Positions 1-9,595 of a stretch of 64,000 bases of DNA are shown here, piece after piece. The position numbers and the translations under genes were made by a program. The notes under the pieces were generated by a model that worked only from the letters and a program-made list of their open reading frames with translations, ran no database searches and had not been told where the DNA came from. Source of the DNA: Psychrobacter sp. Pi2-52 (GTDB taxonomy: Bacteria > Pseudomonadota > Gammaproteobacteria > Pseudomonadales > Moraxellaceae); the NCBI RefSeq assembly GCF_904846705.1, contig NZ_CAJHBS010000015.1:1-64000 (forward strand), written 5' to 3'. Each line of letters begins with the position of its first letter. Position 1 is the stretch's first letter.

Positions 1-39
1 TAAGTATTGGCTAATAACACCTTGTAACCTGCCCACTAT

Positions 40-74
40 AAAAAAGCTAAGACTATTGAAGTCTTAGCTTTTTT
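40..74. terminator. bidirectional intrinsic terminator 3' of ilvE
   Basis: A perfect 14-bp stem (40-53 pairs with 61-74) encloses a 7-nt loop. A-rich and T-rich ends on either side mean it can terminate in both directions. It lies just after the ilvE stop on the minus strand. Confidence 0.85.
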
Positions 75-98
75 ATTTCTACACAAAAATCTAAAAGA

Positions 99-1028
99 TT
101 AATCAATAAAGCTTAACCAATCCATATATTGCTCGTTACGACCATGAACCACATCAAAGTATAGGGTTTGGAGTTTCTCAGTCAATGGTCCTCGGCCGCC
201 ATTGCCGATAGTACGATCATCGTATTCGCGGATAGGTGTCACTTCAGCAGCGGTACCTGTCATAAATATCTCGTCTGCTAAGTAGAACTCATCACGAGTG
301 ATACGGCGTTCAACGACTTTGATGTCTAGATCAGCCGCGAACTGAAGGATAGTACGACGAGTGATACCATCAAGTGCACCGCCCGCTAAATCTGGCGTAT
401 GTAGCACGCCATCTTTTACCAAGAATAAGTTCTCGCCAGCACCTTGACACACATACCCTTGCGGATCCATCAAGATAGCTTCGTCATAACCATTACGAGT
501 GACTTCTTGGTTGGCCATGATAGACACAGGATAGTTGCTTGAAGCTTTTGCCTTACACATAGTGACATTTGGCATATGATGCGTAAATGAAGAGGTTTTT
601 ACACGGATACCATTTTTGATACCTTCCTCACCAAGATATGCACCCCAGTGCCATGCAGCAACCATAGCATTGATGCTATTGTCACGTGAAGATAAGCCAA
701 GCTTTTCTGCACCTACCCAAATGAGCGGACGAATATAAGCTTCTGCCAAGTTGTTTTGCTTGACCACATCCTTGTGTGCTTGCTCTAAAGTGGCAGCATC
801 AAAAGGTACGTCCATTTGGAAGATTTTAGCTGAACCAAGGAGACGCTCAGTGTGTTCTTTTAAGCGGAAAATAGCGGTACGATTACCCGCTGTTTGGTAA
901 GCGCGTACGCCTTCAAACACAGCCATACCGTAATGCAAGCTATGTGTAAGCACATGAACTTTAGCATCTGGCTGTTCGATCATCGTGCCGTTCATCCAAA
1001 GCTTACCATCTTGTGTTGCCATATTCAT
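99..1028 (-). CDS. ilvE: branched-chain amino acid aminotransferase
   Basis: Class IV PLP-dependent aminotransferase that carries out the last step of Leu, Ile and Val synthesis and the first step of their breakdown. The 309 residues match the usual family length. The PLP lysine should be K161 in KASSNYP, and the family signatures GAGENLF and FMTGTAAEVTPI are present. The ATG at 1028 has an AAGGA ribosome site a few bases upstream; a second ATG lies two codons in. It sits downstream of glnE on the same strand, 376 bp away, and ends at a strong hairpin. The link to glnE suggests a nitrogen-assimilation context, but the long gap argues for its own promoter. Confidence 0.96.
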   Translation of the reverse strand: MNMATQDGKLWMNGTMIEQPDAKVHVLTHSLHYGMAVFEGVRAYQTAGNRTAIFRLKEHTERLLGSAKIFQMDVPFDAATLEQAHKDVVKQNNLAEAYIRPLIWVGAEKLGLSSRDNSINAMVAAWHWGAYLGEEGIKNGIRVKTSSFTHHMPNVTMCKAKASSNYPVSIMANQEVTRNGYDEAILMDPQGYVCQGAGENLFLVKDGVLHTPDLAGGALDGITRRTILQFAADLDIKVVERRITRDEFYLADEIFMTGTAAEVTPIREYDDRTIGNGGRGPLTEKLQTLYFDVVHGRNEQYMDWLSFID

Positions 1029-1404
1029 TTTATTGTCCTTATGCTAGCACTGACGTCTAACTTTTTTTAGGTAGGTTTTATTTAACAGTATTGATCAACA
1101 TCGTATGATAACACCGCAGCGTCAATTTTTATTGCCTAAACAACAGCTTCATTATGACAAACGACTGACAGTATTATGATGATGTGTGACCGATTATATC
1201 ACTGGCCGTCTTGGCAAATGAAATCTTTTGGTTTGGCACTATATGGTTTTTAATTATATCGTTCCTAGCTACCGATTCTATCCATAGTTTTCGTTTATAG
1301 CTTTTATTGAAAGTTTTTGTTCATAGCTTCTATTTATCGTAACGCATGACAGTTTAAGCGTCTCTTGGACTATCGGCAAGGCCTTAATCATACAAGTTTC
1401 GATA
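1029..1404. other. intergenic region ilvE-glnE
   Basis: No gene is visible in these 376 bp. They should hold the ilvE promoter. The only structure is an imperfect tandem repeat with a 26-bp period: 1293-1308 and 1319-1334 differ at two of 16 positions. Confidence 0.5.
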
Positions 1405-4269
1405 TTACTCGTCGTCTGTCTCTACGCCCATGAGATGCTTCCACTGTGACTGTACTAACGCTCGCGTCTCCTGCCAGAGCGATTCATCGACCAATAATGA
1501 CTGCTCTGATAGTGCTAACTGATGCGTGGCAGCACGTATTCTTAGATAGGCATCGGTCAAATCCTGACAGACTTGGTCATCCCAAATACCAAGCAAGGCA
1601 ACTTCTGCAAAAATTCGCACATTATCGCTCCATTTGGTCAAACTCGGATATTCATGCGAGTAAGCCAATACGGCAAACTGTGCTAAGAACTCAATATCTA
1701 CAATACCGCCTGCATCTTGCTTAAGATGAAATTTACCCGCTTCCTGCTGCCATTGGCTCGTGCCTAGATGCTTTTGCATTTTGATACGCATGCTAGTAAC
1801 TTCACTACGTACTTGATCCAGTGTCCGTGGCAACGACAATACGTCGCGGCGAATATCACAAAAGCGTGCAGTGACTCGTCTGTCCCCGCAAATCGCACGA
1901 GCACGTACCAACGCTTGATGCTCCCATGACCATGCTTTATCCATTTGATAGGTTTCAAAGGCATGACAAGACACCACCATCATGCCAGCATTTCCCGAAG
2001 GCCGCAGACGCATATCAATCTCATAAGCACGGCCATCACGTGTTTGAGTATTGAGATAATTCATCAGTTTTTGTACAAGACGCGCGGCAAACTTCATACC
2101 ACTGACTGATTTTTCACCAGTGGTCATGCCTTGTTCTTTTATCTTGTGTAAGAATACCAAGTCCAAATCTGAAGAATACGATAGCTCTAAGCCACCAAGC
2201 TTGCCATAACCGATAATTGCAAAGCCGCAGTCCGCTTCAGTGACTGGATCGCCATCTTGGCCAATAGGATACCCATAACGATTAACAATCTCTGCAAAAG
2301 CGCGCTCTAATGCTGCTTCTAGTACGACTTCAGCGATATAAGTCAATGAATCCGATACTTTCATTATCGGACGCTCAGCCAATACATCACTAGCAGCAAC
2401 CGCCAATACTTGATTCTTCTTGAATAGACGTAGGACGCTCAATAGCTCTTCTTCATCGTTTGGCTCGACGCGTAGCAACTGTTGACGCAAGATATCACGC
2501 AGCTCACGCTTATCTGGCAGATGACGATAACGCTGCTGCAAAAAAGTATCCAATAGTACAGGGTACTGAGCCAACTCTTTTGCGATCCACGGGCTGGCAG
2601 ACAACATTGGAATCAGCTCAATCGTTGCATTAGGGTTTTCAGCAATCATGACCAAGTAGATAGAACGGCGACAAATCGCTTCAAGCAGTGAGATCAATCT
2701 TGGTAAAGCAGTATTGGCAAGTTGCTGCTGTTCTTGATGGGCTAACAATGCATGGACAATGACAGGATACGCATCGTCTAAGCGCTCTCTGGCCTCATCA
2801 CTTAAGTTAGCCACCATTTTTGATTGCCAAAAGCTCTGTAATAACTCGCGATTTTCTTCTGTTAGCACTTCATTTAAACGGGCAATTTGCTCATCTAAGT
2901 GCTCTGGTTCTAGATCAGTATCTTCGTTGTCAGGTACTTGACGCTCAGTGACCATACGCTCAAACGGCACATTGACACTCTCGCGATGACGATTAAGCTG
3001 GTCTAATAAGTCATGCCAGTTTTCAAAATTCAGCGTCACAGCTAGATTATGCTGCCATTGCTCATCGTGTGGTAAGCGCTGGGTCTGTTGGTCATTAATC
3101 GCTTGAATAGCATGCTCAAGCCGGCGTAAAAACCGATACGCGGCTTGTAGCTGCTCGTAAGTTGAATGCTCCAAGTAGCCAAGCTCACACAATACTTGCA
3201 TCGCTTGCAAGCAAGGTTTTATTTGCAGCTGTGGATGCCGACCACCATAGATAAGCTGAAAGGCCTGTACAATAAACTCAATATCTCTAATGCCGCCCGC
3301 ACCAAGCTTGATATTGTCCAAGTCTTCACGCTGTGCAACTTGATTTTGAATAAGAGACTTCATCTCTCTCAATGCCGAAAACGCACTGTAGTCCACATAA
3401 TAACGAAAGACAAATGGCTTAATCAGCGCTTGTATCTCTTCATAAAATGGCTGGTCTATTTGTCCGACTACGCGCGCTTTTAACCAAGCAAAACGCTCCC
3501 ATGCACGCCCATGCATTGTAAAGTACTTTTGCAATGCAGACAGATGAATGGCCAAATCACTTCCATCACCCCATGGACGTAAGCGCATATCTACTCGAAA
3601 GACAAAACCGTCAGCGGTCTTGTTATCAAGCAGTTTAATAATGCCTTGACCCAATCTGGTCATAAAGCGTTTGTTATCTATGCTACGTGTGCCTTTTGCC
3701 TTATTGCCATTGGTCTCGCCGCGTGCTTGATGCACAAATATTAGGTCAATATCACTTGATAAATTCAGCTCTTGCGCACCAAGTTTACCCATGGCCATGA
3801 TTGCCATATCATCGATTTGTATATTGCCTTGTTCATTGATAAAGGTCGGCTCACCATACTTAGCAACCAAGTGCTGATAGGTATAATCCTTAGCAAAAGA
3901 GATACAGCCATCTGCAAACTCAGACAACTCATCGGTCAGCTGCTCCAGACTGATCGTCTGCAAGGCATCTTGCCAAATCCAGCGCATCATTAGTAGCGTG
4001 CGCAAGTGACGCAGACCACTCATGACCTTGATTTCATCAGCGAGTTGATAGTTCTCATCTAGCGTATAATCTTGTATCAGATCATCGATTTGCTGACGGG
4101 TCAGCGTACTATTCAATGGATAGCTACGCAAAAACGTCTGACACGAAACGGTCCGACTTTCCCAAATCTGATAAGCAAATTCGCTCGCTGTCTGCAGGAC
4201 TTGCAGTTGTTCTACGGTAGGCTGATAATCTGTACCATTATTCACACGTGAGGGCATAGCAGGTAACAT
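1405..4269 (-). CDS. glnE: bifunctional glutamine synthetase adenylyltransferase/adenylyl-removing enzyme
   Basis: Switches glutamine synthetase activity by adenylylating it and removing the adenylyl group, in response to PII proteins and glutamine. At 954 residues it is close to the E. coli protein (about 946). Both nucleotidyltransferase domains are intact. The N-terminal (adenylyl-removing) domain carries GKLGAQELNLSSDIDLIF at about 161-178, and the C-terminal (adenylyl-transferring) domain carries GKLGGLELSYSSDLDLVF near 690. The second metal-site block DIEFLAQF is also visible. AAGGAG lies about 11 nt before the ATG at 4269; an in-frame ATG four codons later is an alternative. The predicted product is cytoplasmic. 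Confidence 0.96.
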   Translation of the reverse strand: MLPAMPSRVNNGTDYQPTVEQLQVLQTASEFAYQIWESRTVSCQTFLRSYPLNSTLTRQQIDDLIQDYTLDENYQLADEIKVMSGLRHLRTLLMMRWIWQDALQTISLEQLTDELSEFADGCISFAKDYTYQHLVAKYGEPTFINEQGNIQIDDMAIMAMGKLGAQELNLSSDIDLIFVHQARGETNGNKAKGTRSIDNKRFMTRLGQGIIKLLDNKTADGFVFRVDMRLRPWGDGSDLAIHLSALQKYFTMHGRAWERFAWLKARVVGQIDQPFYEEIQALIKPFVFRYYVDYSAFSALREMKSLIQNQVAQREDLDNIKLGAGGIRDIEFIVQAFQLIYGGRHPQLQIKPCLQAMQVLCELGYLEHSTYEQLQAAYRFLRRLEHAIQAINDQQTQRLPHDEQWQHNLAVTLNFENWHDLLDQLNRHRESVNVPFERMVTERQVPDNEDTDLEPEHLDEQIARLNEVLTEENRELLQSFWQSKMVANLSDEARERLDDAYPVIVHALLAHQEQQQLANTALPRLISLLEAICRRSIYLVMIAENPNATIELIPMLSASPWIAKELAQYPVLLDTFLQQRYRHLPDKRELRDILRQQLLRVEPNDEEELLSVLRLFKKNQVLAVAASDVLAERPIMKVSDSLTYIAEVVLEAALERAFAEIVNRYGYPIGQDGDPVTEADCGFAIIGYGKLGGLELSYSSDLDLVFLHKIKEQGMTTGEKSVSGMKFAARLVQKLMNYLNTQTRDGRAYEIDMRLRPSGNAGMMVVSCHAFETYQMDKAWSWEHQALVRARAICGDRRVTARFCDIRRDVLSLPRTLDQVRSEVTSMRIKMQKHLGTSQWQQEAGKFHLKQDAGGIVDIEFLAQFAVLAYSHEYPSLTKWSDNVRIFAEVALLGIWDDQVCQDLTDAYLRIRAATHQLALSEQSLLVDESLWQETRALVQSQWKHLMGVETDDE

Positions 4270-4677
4270 AGTGACAAAAACTCCTTACATAGAATGGTAA
4301 GACTACGTGAACCTAGCTCATAAGTTTATTGTTTTTTCTTACGAGGCAGTCACAGCACCAAATAATAATATTCAGTGTGCCTACACTTGAGATAAAACCA
4401 CGTTAAATAACAGTGACTCTATTTGGTTTGCGGCGCTTTATGGTAGCATAAACATCTTTGATAGAGACGACGCACTTCTCTTTTATGACATAACGATATT
4501 TGACGTGACAGTATGATCCGCTGTATGTCTCATTATCAGTATAAATTCTGTTTTCTGTCACGCAAATTTGCACACAAGCACTATAATAATAACGACCAAA
4601 TGACTTTATACAAAGCATTTATAGCAACTCGGCCATAATTTTTAAACTCTTATTTACAATATGTGATACTGCGCCTT
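4270..4677. other. divergent intergenic region glnE-tusD
   Basis: About 400 bp separate two divergent genes and should contain both promoters. A 71-codon minus-strand reading frame at 4403-4618 has no recognisable domain or convincing ribosome site and is not called. No repeat or RNA was recognised. Confidence 0.4.
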
Positions 4678-5145
4678 ATGACGACCACTCCCCCGTTACT
4701 ACTGATTACTGCTGACCCTAGTCACCCATTGGCACACTTGGCGTTACGCTATGCACGCGCTTACCTGAAGAACGCAGCGAATAGTCATGATATTGATAAC
4801 AATGACACTAATAGTACAGGTACAGGCAGCAGCGATAATGCTACCTCTGAACAACCCCTGCTCAATGTCTTCTTTTATGGCGACTCGGCTCACATAGCCA
4901 ATCGCTTGCGTTGGCAGTCAGCCGATCAATTAGACTTGACCAAAGAATGGCAGTCTTTGGCTGAGCAGTATCAATTACCCCTGCCTGTTTGTGTCAGTAC
5001 AGCCCTTAGCCGCGGTGTGAGTGATGTAGACAACAGCTCACGTCATCAGCTTGACGGTGCCAATCTTGCGACAGGGTTTACCTTAGTGGGACTCAGTGAG
5101 CTTGCCATGATGATGCAAGACGACTGTCGTTTGATACAATTTTGA
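4678..5145 (+). CDS. tusD: sulfur relay protein TusD (DsrE family)
   Basis: Subunit of the TusBCD complex that passes persulfide sulfur from TusA to TusE for 2-thiolation of tRNA wobble uridine. The N-terminal DsrE fold (LLLITADPSHPLAHLALRYA) and the catalytic-cysteine region (PVCVSTALSRGV, Cys105 with the ATG start) match the family. E. coli TusD has about 128 residues; this one is longer because of an insert rich in Asn, Asp, Ser and Thr at about 4774-4855, between the first helix and the second strand. A GTG at 4663 would add five residues; the ATG is preferred. First gene of tusD-C-B-E. Confidence 0.88.
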   Translation: MTTTPPLLLITADPSHPLAHLALRYARAYLKNAANSHDIDNNDTNSTGTGSSDNATSEQPLLNVFFYGDSAHIANRLRWQSADQLDLTKEWQSLAEQYQLPLPVCVSTALSRGVSDVDNSSRHQLDGANLATGFTLVGLSELAMMMQDDCRLIQF

Positions 5146-5212
5146 TAGTGTGTCGTTTGATAACTTGTCTATTGAGATCACTGGTAGCGGTAAATATTTT
5201 TAGGAATACATA

Positions 5213-5536
5213 ATGAGATTATTAATTCAGCTGCACACGCCCACTGAAGCAGCAAGCTACGAAGGTTGTGCACTTGCACTAACTCTAGCAACATTTGGTC
5301 ATGAGGTGCAATTGTTCTTAGATGCGCCGGTCTTCGGCTTATTGATGCAATCTGACTCGCGGCTGCATGGCATGATTCAGTCACTTGAGCTTTACGATAT
5401 GCCCGCAGCTTGGCTACCTGATGATGTCTTTAGTGGCTGGGTCACTGGTATGTTGCCGACAGATCTGGCATCACAGCTCACACTCGTGCCTGAGGTCATC
5501 AACTCGCAAGACTTTGAGCAGATACTTACCTTTTAA
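5213..5536 (+). CDS. tusC: sulfur relay protein TusC (DsrF family)
   Basis: A 107-residue DsrE/F-like protein, the middle subunit of TusBCD. The pattern YEGCALALTLATFGHEVQLF, followed by LLMQSDSRLHGMIQSLELYD, fits DsrF/TusC. Sequence divergence is high, so the call leans on its position between tusD and tusB. The ATG at 5213 follows AGGAATACATA, an acceptable ribosome site. It starts 67 bp after tusD. Confidence 0.82.
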   Translation: MRLLIQLHTPTEAASYEGCALALTLATFGHEVQLFLDAPVFGLLMQSDSRLHGMIQSLELYDMPAAWLPDDVFSGWVTGMLPTDLASQLTLVPEVINSQDFEQILTF

Positions 5537-5590
5537 GACGCTGTATAACTTAGATTTATAAAATAATAAAGCACGTAATCGGACACTTTT

Positions 5591-5920
5591 ATGGCAACTT
5601 TATATCAATTGCATAGTACGATGGATACCCTTAGACGCAGTACTGAAGAGATGTCTCGCACTTGGCGCACGGGCGATAGTATTATTTTACTCGGCAGCAC
5701 TCCTGCTTTTATCGACTGGCTCAATGCTTATTTAAATGATAGCGATATCGAGGATATTGCTGGTATTTACGCATTAGCAGACGACATCGAACAGCTAACA
5801 GCAAATACAACTGGCAAGCTTAATTTAGAGACTAAATTGACTGCTATTTTAACCGACGCAGAATGGGTCAATCTGACTCAAAGCAGTCAGTTTGACAAAG
5901 TGGTGACGATTGCCTTATGA
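5591..5920 (+). CDS. tusB: sulfur relay protein TusB (DsrH family)
   Basis: A 109-residue DsrH-like protein. The N-terminal LYQLHST, the GDSIILLG strand, the central IYALADDI (E. coli TusB has VYALNEDL) and the C-terminal LTDAEWVNLTQSS match the family scheme. The member is divergent. It overlaps tusE by 4 bp (ATGA), which suggests translational coupling and supports the assignment. Confidence 0.8.
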   Translation: MATLYQLHSTMDTLRRSTEEMSRTWRTGDSIILLGSTPAFIDWLNAYLNDSDIEDIAGIYALADDIEQLTANTTGKLNLETKLTAILTDAEWVNLTQSSQFDKVVTIAL

Positions 5921-6273
5921 GTAATGACATGACCACTCACAACGCTGCATTATCAGCGGCTGATATCGAATTAGATCAAGACGGCCATCTATGTGACCAT
6001 ACGATTTGGACGCCTGCTATCGCGCAGCAATTGGCAGACACGTTAGAGGTTAATCTGAGCGATGAGCATTTAGAAGTTTTGCAACAAGTGCGCGCGTTTT
6101 TTGACAAATTTAATCACGCGCCAGCAACCCGTCCATTAATTAAATGGCTACAAAAGACTTTGCCAGAACTTGATATTAGCAATCAAAAGCTACAGCAATT
6201 GTTTAATACAGGTTTGGTTGCGCGTCATGTCAATCGCTTAGCAGGACTACCAAAACCACCAAACTGTTTATAA
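5917..6273 (+). CDS. tusE: sulfur relay protein TusE (DsrC/TusE family)
   Basis: Accepts the persulfide from TusD and delivers it to MnmA, which makes s2U34 in tRNA. The 118 residues end in AGLPKPPNCL, the flexible DsrC arm with its penultimate catalytic cysteine (Cys117). RPLIKWLQKTLPE and the helix before the arm are also typical. Its partner MnmA is encoded in this window at about 37.7 kb. No sulfite-reductase genes are present, so a tRNA-thiolation role fits better than a dissimilatory sulfur role. Confidence 0.92.
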   Translation: MSNDMTTHNAALSAADIELDQDGHLCDHTIWTPAIAQQLADTLEVNLSDEHLEVLQQVRAFFDKFNHAPATRPLIKWLQKTLPELDISNQKLQQLFNTGLVARHVNRLAGLPKPPNCL

Positions 6274-6330
6274 GTTCTTTATAAGCGATCAGATACAATC
6301 AATGTCGCACTAGAAACTCATCATATGTAC

Positions 6331-6360
6331 ATGAGCAGTATCTAATATTTTACTGCTCAT
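6331..6360. terminator. hairpin between convergent tusE and trmL
   Basis: A perfect 10-bp stem (6331-6340 with 6351-6360) has a 10-nt loop and lies between two convergent genes. No good T tract follows on either strand, so it may be a weak terminator or an mRNA-end stabiliser. Confidence 0.4.
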
Positions 6361-6408
6361 TAAGTACGCAAATACTTTTAAGTCTATAGTTATTGCTTTG
6401 TAGAATCA

Positions 6409-6969
6409 CTATTTTGGGTCGTAGACTGTCAATGTCTCATAACCAACGCTACGACCTTCATCACCTGTAAACCCTTGCTGTCGCCATATCTCGTACAAAC
6501 AAATGGCTACGCTATTTGATAAGTTTAAACTACGAGAGTCAGCTAGCATAGGCAGTCTTAGCCAGTTATCAGCACCGATATCTTCACGTATATCATCTGC
6601 CAGACCTGCCGTCTCAGAACCAAATACTAGCGCAATATTGGGCATAGCAGCCTTATCAGATGCTTCAGAGTCCGAGTGCTTACCAAAGTCATAATCGTAG
6701 AACGGTTTGCTCAGTTTAGTTGTCAATGCGGTAACGACATTGCAGTCAGCGGCTTGTAGCGCTTGTCTCGCAGCCGTCCAATCATCATGCACTTGCAAAT
6801 GAGCATATTCATGATAATCAAGGCCTGCGCGGCGTAGCTTTTTATCATCAAGCCCAAACCCTAATGGTCTAACTAAATGTAGCTGTGCCCCGCTATTGGC
6901 ACACAGTCGAATAATATTGCCAGTGTTACTCGGCATTTTTGGTGCTACTAGCACAATATGGATGGTCAT
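6409..6969 (-). CDS. trmL: tRNA (cytidine(34)-2'-O)-methyltransferase
   Basis: SPOUT-class enzyme that 2'-O-methylates the wobble base of tRNA-Leu isoacceptors. Family blocks are clear: LVAPKMPSNTGNIIRLCANS at the N-terminus, RAGLDYHEY, the cofactor-knot motif LVFGSETAGL, and LPMLADSRSLNLSNSVAI. The start is placed at ATG 6969 because GGAG sits just upstream and homologues begin near this point. An upstream TTG at 6993 would only add a short unconserved leader. About 186 residues, slightly longer than E. coli TrmL. Convergent with tusE; both act on the tRNA anticodon wobble position. Confidence 0.93.
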   Translation of the reverse strand: MTIHIVLVAPKMPSNTGNIIRLCANSGAQLHLVRPLGFGLDDKKLRRAGLDYHEYAHLQVHDDWTAARQALQAADCNVVTALTTKLSKPFYDYDFGKHSDSEASDKAAMPNIALVFGSETAGLADDIREDIGADNWLRLPMLADSRSLNLSNSVAICLYEIWRQQGFTGDEGRSVGYETLTVYDPK

Positions 6970-7226
6970 TCTTACTCCAAAAATATTCAGCACTCTATTA
7001 TTTAAGTTTATGGACGGTAGGTAATTGAAAGTTACAGTTTACTGCCAATAATTACATTTTGATACTGTGCAGCGTTTTTAACTTTCATTATGATGTCTGT
7101 AATGGATAACGCGATAGCATTTATGTATGACTGTCTCATCCAATACCTCTTCAGTGAATCTTGAGCACGATGCTTAGCATCACTGTTGTTACTTATAACC
7201 ACTCATTTATTTTTGGGGATACTATT

Positions 7227-7367
7227 ATGAAAAAAGTAATCATCGCATCTTTAACTGCTATGTTCGTTTTAACTGGTTGCAACACGTTTAAAGGCCTTGG
7301 CCAAGACGTATCAAGCGCTGGTGATGCTGTAACTGGCGGCGCACAAGACGTACAAGATAAAATCTAA
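7227..7367 (+). CDS. entericidin-like small lipoprotein
   Basis: A 46-residue protein with a lipoprotein signal (MKKVIIASLTAMFVLTGC, lipobox LTGC, lipidated Cys18). The mature part is tiny and rich in Gly, Ala and Asp, as in the EcnA/EcnB family. In E. coli these form a toxin/antidote lipoprotein pair; here there is one gene, so that role is not implied. The ATG at 7227 has GGGGA upstream, and a strong terminator follows 25 bp after the stop. High-level stand-alone expression is likely but inferred. Confidence 0.85.
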   Translation: MKKVIIASLTAMFVLTGCNTFKGLGQDVSSAGDAVTGGAQDVQDKI

Positions 7368-7391
7368 GGTTTGATTTTTTTAGATTTTATA

Positions 7392-7426
7392 AAGGGCTTA
7401 TCATTTATTTGATAAGCCTTTTTTAT
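7392..7426 (+). terminator. intrinsic terminator of the entericidin-like gene
   Basis: GGCTTATCA at 7395-7403 pairs perfectly with 7410-7418 and is followed by a T tract. Flanking A residues also allow some termination of minus-strand transcripts. Confidence 0.85.
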
Positions 7427-7468
7427 GTTAGTACCTCGCTGCTATTAAACAATCATCTAAGTGCCGTT

Positions 7469-8803
7469 TTATAAAAAAGCGCGTAATATTTGATTGAGAT
7501 AACGCTGACCTAATACAGTCGGTTGCAACTGCGTATCACTATCTACCAACAACCCTTGTTTGACAAGACTGTTCACTTGTTCAGTAATACTATTAAGCGT
7601 TAATCCAGTTCTCTTTTCAAACAGTGACCAAGCGACACCGCCATGTAAGCGTAATGCATTTAGCATAAACTCGCTCACCAATTCTTCTTGATCAATCGCT
7701 TGCCAGCCAACCATTTTTGGTGTGATTTGGCGTATATCAGACACCTCTGTGGTATCTGGATTTATTACCACATAATCTTTTGGCAAACGTGATTTACTAA
7801 AGCGATAGATACCTGACGCTACTAACAAGTCATCTTCCATTTTATCTTTTACGTCTGATGAATTATCACCATTGCTATCGTTACAACCAATCGTCACTTT
7901 ACCATGTGCTCCTGCGCCGATTGCTAAATAGTCGCCAAACTGCCAATAGTTGATATTATGACGACATGGTTTGTCTGACTCACCTGCCCACGCAGATACC
8001 TCATAGTTGTTATAGCCTAATTGCTGCAATAACGACTGACCTGCTTGTTCGATATCTGCCAAATTGTCTTCATCGGGTAAAATAGGCTGACTGCGGTAAA
8101 ATACGGTATTTGGCTCAATAGTCAGTTGATACCAAGAGATATGCGTTGCACCAGCATCATGCGCCATTTGGATATCTTCTAGCGCTTCATTCATGGTTTG
8201 CTGCGGTAGACCGTGCATCAGGTCGACGTTGACCCGTGCAAATCCAGCCGCTTTGGCAGCTCGAATTGCTGATAACGCCTGTACAGGATCATGGATACGT
8301 CCTAGTACCTTCAGCTTGTCAGCAGCGAAGCTCTGTACGCCGATAGACAGACGATTGATACCAACTTCTAAATACTGAGCAAATGGTGCATGCTCAAGCG
8401 TGCCGGGATTGGCCTCCATCGTGACTTCGATGTCTTCTGCAAATTCAAAACATGTACGTAAACCAGTAAACAGTCGCTGATACTGAGCAATAGGTAACAA
8501 AGACGGCGTGCCGCCACCAATAAATATCGAACCAATTTTTCGGCCCTGAGCTAAAGGTTGCTGCATCGCGGCGTCTAACAGTAATGCATCGACGTATTCC
8601 TCATACATGGATAGCTCACTGTCTATCGGTAGCTCATGCGAATTAAAATCACAATAAGGACACTTCTTCACACACCACGGGATGTGAATGTAAAGAGACA
8701 ATGGAATGTCTGTCACATTGACCTCGATAGTATCCGTCGTTGGTTCAGTAAGGCTTAACGTATTCAGGTCATTTGGCATGCTGTCTGTATTTACTTTGGG
8801 CAT
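7469..8803 (-). CDS. hemW: radical SAM heme chaperone HemW
   Basis: Radical SAM protein of the HemN/HemW family. The cluster-binding CxxxCxxC motif is Cys44, Cys48 and Cys51 in IPWCVKKCPYCDFNSH, the form typical of HemW rather than oxygen-independent coproporphyrinogen oxidase. GGGTPSLL, the SIGVQSF block and the C-terminal HemN domain (EEFMLNALRL-like) are present. It has 444 residues against about 380 in E. coli. The excess is a roughly 40-residue N-terminal leader and an Asn/Asp/Ser-rich insert (about 7829-7887) after AHGKVT. No strong ribosome site precedes the ATG at 8803, so the start is less certain. Confidence 0.92.
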   Translation of the reverse strand: MPKVNTDSMPNDLNTLSLTEPTTDTIEVNVTDIPLSLYIHIPWCVKKCPYCDFNSHELPIDSELSMYEEYVDALLLDAAMQQPLAQGRKIGSIFIGGGTPSLLPIAQYQRLFTGLRTCFEFAEDIEVTMEANPGTLEHAPFAQYLEVGINRLSIGVQSFAADKLKVLGRIHDPVQALSAIRAAKAAGFARVNVDLMHGLPQQTMNEALEDIQMAHDAGATHISWYQLTIEPNTVFYRSQPILPDEDNLADIEQAGQSLLQQLGYNNYEVSAWAGESDKPCRHNINYWQFGDYLAIGAGAHGKVTIGCNDSNGDNSSDVKDKMEDDLLVASGIYRFSKSRLPKDYVVINPDTTEVSDIRQITPKMVGWQAIDQEELVSEFMLNALRLHGGVAWSLFEKRTGLTLNSITEQVNSLVKQGLLVDSDTQLQPTVLGQRYLNQILRAFL

Positions 8804-9095
8804 AAATAAACTTATTTTGTAGTGATCAATAATGATCGGTCTTGAAAGTAACGCTAGGATAGCGACTAGATGAGATAAAGAAAAGCCTATCTCTCATAAA
8901 ACTATTAACAAAAACACGTAGAAGCGCCCTATTCACCATCGCAACTTATGGGCAGTATATAGAGGGTCCGTTAAAAAAAGCTTCTACTAAAAACAGAAAC
9001 TGTTTAAAACATGTTTGAGGGTGAGTCAATAGAAACTAACCCTAATAATTTTAAGAACGAATTGAAGAATAAATAAAAAATAAAAGGACAGATAT

Positions 9096-9575
9096 ATGGC
9101 ATATTGGTTAATGAAATCCAACCCTAAATTTTTTGGTATTGAAGATTTGCAGCGTTTGGACACCGACGGATGGGACGGCGTTCGCAACTATCGTGCACGT
9201 AATTTTATGCGTGATGATATGAAAGTTGGTGACAAAGTGTTCTTTTATCACTCTAGCGCCAAGCCGTCTGGAGTCGCTGGTATTATGACAGTTACTACAG
9301 CAGGGTATCCTGATCCTACTCAATTTCACCCTGAGCATCGTCATTATGATCCTATTGCGACTGAAGAGGCACCTCGCTGGTATATGGTCGATCTCACCTT
9401 TGAGCAAGCTTTTACAGAGGTGTTACCACTATCAGAGCTAAAGTTTTTGCCAGCTTTGGAAGACTCGTTATTATTGAGGAAAGGCTGTCAGCAATTAACA
9501 GTGATTCCATTAGAGCCCAAACATTGGCGAGCAATTATGGATATGGCGGAGACGCTTGAGTTGTTGCCGGAGTAA
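9096..9575 (+). CDS. EVE domain-containing protein
   Basis: A 159-residue single-domain protein of the EVE (PUA-like) superfamily. It opens with YWLMKSNP, followed by WDGVRNYRARNFMRDDMKVGD and FYHSS, the typical EVE start and the aromatic pocket region, and then WYMVDLTF. EVE domains resemble YTH and PUA folds and are thought to bind modified bases in nucleic acids. The specific substrate cannot be read from the sequence. It stands alone with AAAAGGACAG before the ATG. Confidence 0.9.
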   Translation: MAYWLMKSNPKFFGIEDLQRLDTDGWDGVRNYRARNFMRDDMKVGDKVFFYHSSAKPSGVAGIMTVTTAGYPDPTQFHPEHRHYDPIATEEAPRWYMVDLTFEQAFTEVLPLSELKFLPALEDSLLLRKGCQQLTVIPLEPKHWRAIMDMAETLELLPE

Positions 9576-9595
9576 ACTTATTAAATCATCTCTGA

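Noticed and set aside
4403..4618. 71-codon minus-strand frame between glnE and tusD
   Set aside because: No recognisable family, no ribosome site, Cys/Tyr/Arg-rich composition typical of random AT-rich frames, and it lies where divergent promoters are expected.
7161..7226. Upstream 22-codon extension of the entericidin-like lipoprotein
   Set aside because: The lipoprotein signal peptide starts exactly at ATG 7227, which has a GGGGA ribosome site; extension would bury the signal.
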